Position numbers and translations under genes: made by a program
Notes under the pieces: model-generated
Told to the model about the DNA's origin: nothing
The model's input: only the letters and a program-made list of their open reading frames with translations
Database searches by the model: none
In this document: piece after piece, positions 56,758-64,000 of the stretch
Position numbering within the stretch: the stretch's first letter is position 1
Layout: the number at the start of each line of letters is the position of its first letter
From: Jaapia argillacea MUCL 33604
Taxonomy: Eukaryota > Basidiomycota > Agaricomycetes > Jaapiales > Jaapiaceae
Assembly: GCA_000697665.1 (NCBI GenBank)
Contig: KL197709.1
Location: forward strand, 1,778,314-1,842,313
DNA length: 64,000 nucleotides
Direction of reading: 5' to 3'

Positions 56758-59416
56758 TCACTTGGCAAGTTCCCGCAGTCGGATTCGGACGGCGTTAGCA
56801 TGAGCTTCCAACCCCTCACAATCTGCCAACGTTGCGACGATGGGGCCAAGCTCCATGAGTCCTGCGGCAGTGACTTCTTGGGAGGTGATGTGCTTCTGGA
56901 ACGACAAGGTGTTGACACCGCTGAATTGACGGGCGTAACCATTTGTAGGAAGTGTGTGGTTGGTACCCGATGCGTAGTCGCCACAACTAAAGGTACGTCA
57001 GGATTATGGAGAATGTTGCATGACGAACCAGCTGTCGACGAACCTTTCTGGAGAATATGGTCCGACAAACACGCTTCCCGCATTGTCAACCTGGGAAACC
57101 TTTTCGCTTGCATTTTTCAAGTGGATGATGAGATGCTCTGGGGCGTAGTCGTTTGAGAAACTGATGGCCTCTTCGGGGGATGACGCCTTTACGATGATGC
57201 TTTTGGCAACAGATTCTCGCACAATGCCAACTCGAGGAAGAGCATGGGCTTGCTCATCCACGGCCGTCTCGATGGCTGACAATTCCTCGTCCGACAGGTT
57301 GACTGCGACAAGAACGACCTGTGAATCCACTCCGTGTTCGGCCTGCGACAACAAATCGGCGACGACGAAAGCAGGCGTGGATGTGCAATCGGCAATGACC
57401 TGGTAGGTGCCATGAGGATCCATGCTGACCAGACGGTAGAATGGTACTTACGAGAACCTCAGATGGTCCTGCGGGCATGTCGATAGACACTAATGCGTCT
57501 GTATCATTCTGCACGAGCATTTTCGCGGCCGTCACCCACTGATTTCCTGGGCCGAAGATCTTATCCACCTTCGGAACGGTTTGCGTCCCGTATGCCATGG
57601 CTGCGACGGCTTGAGCCCCACCGGCTTTCAAAATGGCGGATGCACCAACGAGATGGGCAACGTACATCACTTCCGGCGATATGCTGCCATCCGATCGGGG
57701 AGGAGTTGCAAGGACTATCTCCTTGCACCCCGCAACTTGGGCGGGTATGCCCAGCATCAGGGCCGTCGAGGGGAGGATAGCGGTCCCCCCAGGAACATAC
57801 AACCCGACACGGGCGATAGGTCGAGCAAACCTTGAGCATGTAACGCCCGGCATGGTCTCCACAACAAGAGTGGAATTCTCGACCTGAGCTTCATGGAATT
57901 TACGGATATTGGCGTACGCTTTGTCGATTGCTATACGTACGGATTCGTCGATCTGCATCGTTTCGGAAGCGTATGGAGGGAATGTGACAACGTCTGTGAG
58001 TTTGATTTTGTCGAATTTGGCCGTCAGCTCACGCAGTGCTACGTCCCCTCGGATTCGAACGTCATCCACGATGGGCTTCACCTTGGCAATCATCTGATCT
58101 GAGTTCAACACTGGTCTGCGCAAGAGCTTCGCTCGATCAGGTTTTGAGATGTTGCCGAGGTCGTACGTGCGCATGCGGATGGGTTCGTCGGGATTAACTT
58201 CCGGTTTGGGAGGGCTACCCAAAGGTGGAGGTGACGTTTTCGTGGTCGATCTGTTCGACCACTGAGCTTTGGCGTTTCCAGGTCTCCGACTGATCCTTCT
58301 CGCCTTTTTGTCTAAGGATGCCTCGATATCCGCCAAACTGACTCCCGCCGCAACGCAACGGGTGAGGGCGAAATAGATGAGATCGGCGGCTTCAAATGAC
58401 ACGTCCTCCTTTGACTCTGCTTTGCACAACTCATCTGCCTCCTCCATGATTTTGGACCGCAGGAGGTCCGAGTCCTTGAACAACCTCTCCGTGTACGACC
58501 CGGCTGGTGCGGATACCAGACGGGATTTCAAGGTACTCTCGAGGGCTGACAATCCTGTCAAACCACCAAAACAAGAGGCTCGATTGAGGTGGCAGAAGCC
58601 AGATCCATGTTGGATGACGCTGAACTCCAGGGCATCAGTGTCGCAGTCCAAGCGAATGCTGACCACATCCTGGGTAGCACCGGACGTTTCCCCCTTCTTC
58701 CATAAACCGTGTTTACGAGAATGATATACCCCCTTCCCCGTAAGAATGCTCTCCTTGATAGATGCAACAGAAGAGTATACGAGGCCCAGGGAGCGCCCCC
58801 CTTGCAAAAATGACGATACGACGGTCGCAAAAAGACCATCAGATCGATCCGACGTGAGGGGCGTTATAAAAGCGTCCGCAACATTGATCTTTTTGTCGGA
58901 TGAGATAGAAAGGGTAAGCTGCGATGTGGGAATGACAAGGCCTGCTTTGGTGCCCCATAGATTTCGGAGCAGAGTTTGAGACGGGGATATTGGGGTCGTT
59001 GGTAGGACATATAGGGATCCCTGAGAGAAGAACCGGGAGACGGACGAAATCAAATCGGGGTCGACGGTGGGCGTCTTGATCAATACGCCTGATACCCCGT
59101 TTCTGATTCGGTCGGATACTGCGCTGGCTGCCCCGACGTCCAGGAGGAGCATCAGACGTTCCGATGGTATTATCCCGATGATATCGTTTGCCCAAGGCAA
59201 GGGTATGATGACCTTTTCAGCCCCATTGTCGAGGTAGGAAATGATCTCGTCTAAGGTAAAAGAGGAATCGTGGTCCAGAAGAATGTATCGAGAGCACGGG
59301 GGGAACGAGGACGTATCGTAGTTGGCTAGGGACGATACGATCACTGGCCCGACCCTTGCCAAAGGGGCGAGCAATTCGGCGTCGAGAGTCTCCAGCAGAG
59401 GTAAGAAAACGGACAT
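56758..59416 (-). CDS. HIS4: Trifunctional histidine biosynthesis protein (HIS4 type)
   Basis: One polypeptide with phosphoribosyl-AMP cyclohydrolase, phosphoribosyl-ATP pyrophosphohydrolase and histidinol dehydrogenase. Exons: 59416-57452, 57399 to about 57044 and about 56990-56758. The first 220 residues are a divergent N-terminal domain. Cyclohydrolase: GKGVYHSRKHGLWKKGETSG with SIRLDCDTDALEFSV. Pyrophosphohydrolase: LLRSKIMEEADELCKAESKE and AADLIYFALTRCVAAGVSLA. Histidinol dehydrogenase: YVPGGTAILPSTALMLGIPA, DKIFGPGNQWVTAAKMLVQN, SIDMPAGPSEVL|VIADCTST, ADLLSQAEHGVDSQVVLVAV and YASGTNHTLPTNGYARQFSG. The 52-nt intron falls inside histidinol dehydrogenase. A TGACTC element lies 56 bases upstream of the start. 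Confidence 0.96.
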
Positions 59417-59471
59417 GATGAGGAAAACTGTCCTCCAATTTCAGTGGACAACAGATAAGATCGGCTAAACA

Positions 59472-59477
59472 TGACTC
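59472..59477 (+). promoter_or_regulatory. TGACTC element, possible Gcn4/Cpc1 site
   Basis: TGACTC, the core of the fungal general amino acid control site, in the HIS4 promoter 56 bases from the ATG. The match is only six bases, so it could be chance; the location ahead of a histidine gene makes it plausible. Confidence 0.4.
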
Positions 59478-59552
59478 CCCAAGTTACAGGTTTCGGCGAA
59501 TCCAATCCTCAAATTCTTCTGATCTAGATGTCGAAGCCGCCGAAGACGGCAT

Positions 59553-59633
59553 GGCCTTATGGTGTAGCGGTTATCACATCGGATTCTGAAACAGGAATTT
59601 CCGGGAACCCAGGTTCGATTCCTGGTAAGGCCT
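59553..59633 (+). tRNA. tRNA-Gln (anticodon CTG), short intron
   Basis: Acceptor stem GGCCTTA pairs with TAAGGCC. The A box region TGGTGTAGCGGTTATCAC and B box GGTTCGATTCC are intact. Anticodon loop TTCTGA is followed by about 9 extra bases (an intron at position 37/38) before TCCGG, which pairs with TCGGA. A T9 tract (59641-59649) follows as pol III terminator. Confidence 0.95.
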
Positions 59634-59640
59634 AAGACAC

Positions 59641-59649
59641 TTTTTTTTT
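59641..59649 (+). terminator. RNA polymerase III terminator of tRNA-Gln copy 1
   Basis: Run of nine T starting eight bases after the tRNA end. Confidence 0.85.
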
Positions 59650-59686
59650 GTCACCCAATCGATTCCTGTGATTCAGTTTCGGACGC

Positions 59687-60672
59687 TATGGTGCGGTTCA
59701 CTTAGTCACCGCTACTTTTCTACAAAATCTTGGGAAATTCGAATAAAAATGCGAATATTATTTGGTCTTGCCAAACGACTCCTTTTGATTGGGGGAAGAG
59801 ATTGGCAAGACCGATTTTCGATTGCTATTACAGCGCTTTTCAAGAGTATGCGGAATCCGCGTTTTCTTGTTTTCCCGTTTCGCGAGTCTAAGTCCGCGAC
59901 CGACGTTTTCCTGCGGCTCTGGGCCTCAAGCCTTTGATGGACGTCGCGTGTCGTGTCGGGTTTGTCCGAACCCTCTTAGAGCGAGAATGGACTGTAATTT
60001 CTCTCCGGAGCATTTTGGAGTCGTTTACACAACTGCAGGCAGTAGAAGTGCCTCTTGGGGACTAACTGTGCACTCCAAAATTATATGGTTTTGTCACCAA
60101 GCGCATAGTTCACAATGGGTACCATTTAGTGTTGATACGCCACAGTTGCCCAAACCGGTGACATGCGTCAAGGACTGGTCTCGGGGACATTGTTGGGAGA
60201 CGTCCTAGGACTCGTCTCACGGTCCTGCTTGTGGCTGAAAGGAAAACGAAATTTCAAGTTTTCCGCAAAACGATGAAAGGCGCTGTAAATCGGTGGAGAT
60301 AGCAATTTCTCGGAGGCTCAGATTGGCCGAGGGTGACAGGACGGTCTCACCACGGCCAAATAACAGCTCCAAACCGCCATCAGGACCCATTTCAGTCATT
60401 GACAACCCGTTAAACCAAATTTGGACTGTATTTCACCCAATTTGTGTGGCAAAAATCTCAAATTTTTCTCGCAGGGAACATCCTCGACCAACAAAGGTGT
60501 GTTCCCCGTCGCGTTACGGGCTCGCAGGGGAGGTTTGAGTCAGATTTGGGGTGAAAATATACCAAAAACATCATGCAAAAGGCTCTCAGAGGTACACAAC
60601 AAAAAAAAATTCGACCTTCGGTCGATTTGGCGGCTGTACAAAGTAGGTGGTGACTAAGTGAACTGCACCATA
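59687..60672. mobile_element. MITE-like non-autonomous DNA transposon (Tc1/mariner-like, TA target)
   Basis: The 982-bp element 59689-60670 is bounded by 22-bp inverted repeats that differ at one base: left 59689-59710 begins TGGTGCGGTTCACTTAGTCA, right 60649-60670 is its complement with A for G. Similarity continues weakly inward (CTACTTT then TACA). A TA dinucleotide flanks each end (59687-59688, 60671-60672), the target duplication of Tc1/mariner elements. No open frame in it looks like a transposase; it is AT-rich and holds a small palindrome TCGACCTTCGGTCGA at 60611-60625. It lies between the two tRNA-Gln genes. Confidence 0.82.
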
Positions 60673-60702
60673 CATAGCATTGTCAAGTACTGCAAGAACA
60701 AC

Positions 60703-60782
60703 GGCCTTATGGTGTAGCGGTTATCACATCGGATTCTGAACAGGGATTTCCGGGAACCCAGGTTCGATTCCTGGTAAGGCCT
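60703..60782 (+). tRNA. tRNA-Gln (anticodon CTG), second copy
   Basis: Same acceptor, D and T arm sequences as the copy at 59553; the intron at 37/38 is one base shorter and differs slightly (ACAGGGATT against AACAGGAATT). A T5 run at 60800-60804 is the likely terminator. Confidence 0.95.
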
Positions 60783-60799
60783 CATAGTCAACATTAAGC

Positions 60800-60804
60800 T
60801 TTTT
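60800..60804 (+). terminator. RNA polymerase III terminator of tRNA-Gln copy 2
   Basis: Run of five T, 18 bases after the tRNA end. Confidence 0.6.
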
Positions 60805-61272
60805 GTTCCCCAATCCGCTGTCCCCTCGGATGGAGCACTACGTGCGCAGGAATGAGTTTGATTCCACCACGGACTTTGTAATGTGCCACTGCCACATGCC
60901 AACGCACTCCGACTTGGTGTACGAAGTGAGTTAGAGAGCGTTGGAGGAATTGAATGGATACAATCAAGAACTTCACACCCCCAAACGAAAGGTGAATTCT
61001 CGAGCGGTGGAGAAAGAGGTATCACTGCAACCGCAAGTGGCATGCATCCTACAGTCCCAGCCACGGCTTCCCTGAAATCCAGGTCGCAGTGATGTATGGA
61101 GAGCGGACCATGATAGCGACAACTAATAGCGACAAAAATACATGATGATGCTGTGTATGCAATTACTCTAAAGAACGACTGATAACGGAATAGCGACCAA
61201 GAACCCAAAAAAGTCCATCACCCAAAGCCAAACCCATCTACAACCACCACCCTCTTCACCAACCCGCTCAAA
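60805..61272. other. No gene recognised
   Basis: About 470 bases between the second tRNA and the stop of the RTA1 gene. A minus-strand open frame covers it and runs through the tRNA, so it is not credible as coding. Confidence 0.45.
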
Positions 61273-62670
61273 TCAAACCTGCGCAAGCTCCGGAGCCTTT
61301 TCCTCCTCCACATGCCCCTGCCCCGTCTCCTCCGAAGCCGTCCTCGTACTCGACACATCCTCCTCTTTCAAAAACGGTGGAATGAACCTCCCAGGCCAGA
61401 ACGGTACGTATATCGCAACTGCGATAAACAGAGGTAAGGTGTCCAAACCGTAAAAGAACCGTTCTGTCGTGGCTAGATATCCTCGGAAACCTTGGGATAA
61501 TTCGATGGTACGGTATACTGAACGGATCTATATATCAAACGGTCAGTTTACAATCAGTATCAATGTTATGAAGAGGGTGGCTTACGAGGATACCGATACA
61601 GCTGAAAATTATCGCATAGCCTAAAGTGCGCCAGTCGTGATACCATTTCTTACCCTCATCCTTTGTCCACGCTTGAGGCTCGTACTTATGGACTCGATAG
61701 AAGAAGAGGAGGTATGTGCAGGTGAAGAAGAAGAAGGAAGCTAACTGGGCGGCTAGACCTGCCAGGAAGATCTGTAAGTGAAGGGGGTCGTATTAGACTT
61801 CTGCTGGCCCGGAAGTGGGAGTTGCATACGTGAGATCCTGTTTGAGAGACGGTCACAGAGGTGGTGGCAATTTCAACTGAGCCGCCCAAAGCCTGATCAT
61901 ATCGAGGTGGAATATGTCAACGACGCACCCTTGGGAATGAACTATTGAACTCACCTGAATTAAGAATGTTGTAATGTCGGAGCAGACAAACACCAGGGTA
62001 ATTCGGGACGGCCGGATGAGCAGGTGTTTGTCACATTTGAGGTAACGGGCCAGTCGACCGAGGAGGATGTAGTCTCCTGCTATGAACGCACAAGGCTGTC
62101 CACCACAAACGAGAAATTGTATAAAATTTCTGATCCAAGGACGAACTTGAAAAAAGTGGCACTTACCGAGAGAACCACGAGTAGGTACTCGGCAATGTAG
62201 ATGCCTTTAGAATCGGGATTTTTGTGTAGACCAAATCGAAGGGCGATGCCGGTGGCGAAAGCTGCAATGAAAGCGTCTAGGGCGCGGCACAGGGTTTTGA
62301 GAGATGAAAGGACGCACTATATTCGCCGATGACCATGCACATCATCCAAATGGCGCCCCACTTCCGCATTGCGTATGATTGGAAAAGGGCACATAGGAGG
62401 ACCAGACCTGGTCGCAAACAAAGGGTCAACGCTGCACGGAAGGAAGGGGACATGGTTCTCACTGAATGCAACCGCGGTCAGAGCATTAGATGCGATATAT
62501 CTAAGAGGGTTGTACGGATCATCCTTGGGGTCAGCAAAGGGATTTGCAACGTGAGGGAGGTTAGGTTGCTTCAGTGCGTCCACTGGGGTCGATGCGATCA
62601 GAGCCACTGCGATGCAGAGAGCTGCTAGAGCAGTGGATCTGTTCCACAGCTGGCTGGTACGACCAAGCAT
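61273..62670 (-). CDS. RTA1-like membrane protein
   Basis: Fungal seven-helix protein of the lipid-translocating exporter/RTA1 family (stress and lipid-related membrane proteins such as Rsb1). Start MLGRTSQLWNRSTALAALCI, a likely signal anchor, then DPYNPLRYIASNALTAVAFS. Helices: LVLLCALFQSYAMRKWGAIW, AFIAAFATGIALRFGL, IYIAEYLLVVLS|PCAFIAGD, YILLGRLARYL, ITLVFVCSDITTFLIQALGG, FLAGLAAQLASFFFFTCTYL, TLGYAIIFSCIGILIRSVYR and TLPLFIAVAIYVPFWPGRFI. Family features kept are FVCSDITTFLIQ and IRSVYRTIELSQG. An acidic cytoplasmic tail ends EEEKAPELAQV. About seven exons. Confidence 0.88.
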
Positions 62671-63252
62671 AGTGAAGAGGGGGAATGCCAATGGGAAAGG
62701 AATGAGAAGAGAGTGTTATCGTGGTATAAAAGTACCAGCGGTGTAAGTCTTGAGCGAGGGTATGTTAAGTTGGTAATCAGACAAACCCTCAGGGAGTTCC
62801 GAGAAAAGACACATGGAAAAAGTATCTTTGGATTGCAGAGTGTGATCCGCAACAACGCACCCTTGGCAAACAGCCAGGAACTAGCCAGGAGCACGCTGGA
62901 GATCGTCAACAGCTCGTCGTTTCTGTCGGCGAGAAGCTGCCTTGACGCGATTTCGCTTACGCCAGGACGTCCGCGGGCCGTGGGGATCTGTATTTGGAGC
63001 ATCGATATCCTTATTTAGAAGGTGTGTAAGAACATTGTCGTTTGTGGCTGTGCTGCATCGAGACCAACTCCCGCGAATGTGACTGCGCGGACTCACGCGT
63101 GCCTGTGTATCAAATTAAACAGGGGACATGATAGGTTCGATGTTATTCCTCCGACATTTCCCCCACGATGAAGCCGCGCTGGCGTCAGCACCTTGCGTAA
63201 CTCCAGTTAACGTTGCTACAGTGGTTTTGCAGTGGAACTTATGGCGCAGCGA
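62671..63252. other. No gene recognised
   Basis: About 580 bases upstream of the RTA1 gene with short open frames only. Confidence 0.4.
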
Positions 63253-63492
63253 TGAGGGAGTGGGGTTGATGCTGAGGAGGACGACAAGTTGGTCGTTGTC
63301 ACCAAGTTGGAGGAGTTGAGGGTGGTTTGGCCTGATGTTTTTAGGAAAGAGTGAGGGCGGTGATGGACTGTCGTCATGTACTTTGAGTTGTAGAACTTTG
63401 CACGCTTTCTGTACTCTATTTAGATTTCGTCTCCCGTGCAAGCATATAGAGTATCGTGCTCATGAAAGGCTTTATTTCCATATTCATTCTAT
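63253..63492 (+). pseudogene. Duplicated 3' end of the SDT1-like gene
   Basis: This stretch is similar over its whole length to the inverse complement of 16098-16334. In frame it reads GSGVDAEEDDKLVVVTKLEE, LRVVWPDVFRKE and a stop at 63352-63354, against GSGVDAEEDDKLVVVSTLEE, LRVVWSDIFKKE in the intact gene. The 3' untranslated part also matches, including CATGAAAGGCTTTATTT near 63459. The catalytic HAD domain is absent, so it is a gene fragment. Upstream of about 63253 similarity stops. Confidence 0.8.
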
Positions 63493-63499
63493 ACACACT

Positions 63500-63900
63500 A
63501 CGGGAAGTAATAGCATTTATTTTGAGTGCTTCCGTCACTCTTCCACTACAAATGAGTGCTAAGTACACTGGTTTGGACGGCGCGCGAAAAGAGTGCTTCG
63601 GGGACAAGTGCTCGGGGCACTCGTACAAAAGTGTCTCTGACTAAAGTTGCAAAACAAGTGTCTGGGCCACTTCTCAGGGAAGCGGCGATGGCACTCATTT
63701 CCAAGTCGAGGGTTTGCAGTACTCGCGTCCTGAAATCGAGCTGCATCAGGAAAAGTAACCAGCGGTATGGGTTGGTATGGACCGGTCTATACCGTCGCAT
63801 ACCACGTCGTACCACCTCGCGAGATGTCTAATGTGCCCAATACGACACAATACCAGGCGACAAAGTGGAGGCAAGCCACTCCCATTGCAGTCGGAAACAA
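63500..63900. repeat. Short-motif repeat cluster
   Basis: Many copies of AGTGC(T/C) and AAGTGTCT in both orientations at 63515-63670. An inverted cluster follows at 63763-63822: GGTATGGGTTGGTATGG, then CTATACCGTCGCATACC and CGTACC. No coding frame is convincing. It could be the edge of a dispersed repeat. Confidence 0.45.
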
Positions 63901-64000
63901 GCACTAGGGCAATCAAGTGCCGTAAAGGAGCGATTAAAGCGAGAACACTAAGGTCGACAACTCAAGGCCGGAGGAGAAACTCGACGAAGTTAGAAGTTCG

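Noticed and set aside
59668-60657. Open frames inside the MITE-like element
   Set aside because: Short, overlapping, without DDE/D or helix-turn-helix character; not a transposase.
60654-61208. 184-codon minus-strand open frame
   Set aside because: It reads through the second tRNA-Gln gene.

Overview
The window is nuclear DNA from a filamentous basidiomycete, most likely an Agaricomycete. Genes are packed on both strands and broken by many introns of about 50-70 nt with GT(R)AGT donors and CTRAY-like branch points. The gene set is fungal: LAG1-type ceramide synthase, VID27, a HIS4-type trifunctional histidine enzyme, an RTA1 protein, a FEX fluoride exporter, a DUF7704 membrane protein and an Argonaute. 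I cannot name a species. Exon boundaries are read by eye from splice signals and family conservation, so they are inferences. Coordinates of spliced genes run from start codon to stop codon and include introns.

Layout. 1-9.3 kb: 3'-truncated ceramide synthase (-), kinase-like protein (-), REX3-type RNA exonuclease (+), AP-1 sigma adaptin (-), VID27 (-). 9.3-16.2 kb: poorly characterised stretch with a divergent pair of unknown genes whose start codons overlap, a hairpin-forming degenerate tandem repeat, and exon-like fragments. 16.2-30.8 kb: SDT1-like HAD nucleotidase (-), ribosomal protein eL6 (+), membrane-anchored copper amine oxidase (-), COX18 insertase (+), DUF7704 protein (-), 3-ketodihydrosphingosine reductase (-) divergent from the fluoride exporter (+), casein kinase 2 beta (+), ribosomal protein eL36 (+). 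31-41 kb: TVP38/VTT membrane protein, a proline-rich unknown, a calcium-type mitochondrial carrier, a small coiled-coil protein and a TspO protein. 41-52 kb: a large coiled-coil protein, Argonaute and NAD-isocitrate dehydrogenase subunit 1, all on the minus strand. 52-63 kb: amidohydrolase, SDR, pyruvate dehydrogenase E1 beta, HIS4, two tRNA-Gln(CTG) genes separated by a MITE-like element, and an RTA1 protein. 63-64 kb: repeat-rich end with a duplicated 3' end of the SDT1-like gene.

The genes do not form a cluster of one pathway. Functional pairs are coincidental: two sphingolipid enzymes (LAG1 and KDSR type), two mitochondrial dehydrogenase subunits (IDH1, PDB1) and two ribosomal proteins. 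Most loci are divergent or convergent pairs with short spacers.

The most unusual signals are in gene structure. The copper amine oxidase appears to carry its topaquinone tyrosine on an 11-nt exon followed by a 2-nt exon. Argonaute appears to contain a 3-nt exon. AP-1 sigma starts with a GC-AG intron. A 982-bp non-autonomous element with 22-bp terminal inverted repeats and TA target duplications sits between the twin tRNA-Gln genes.
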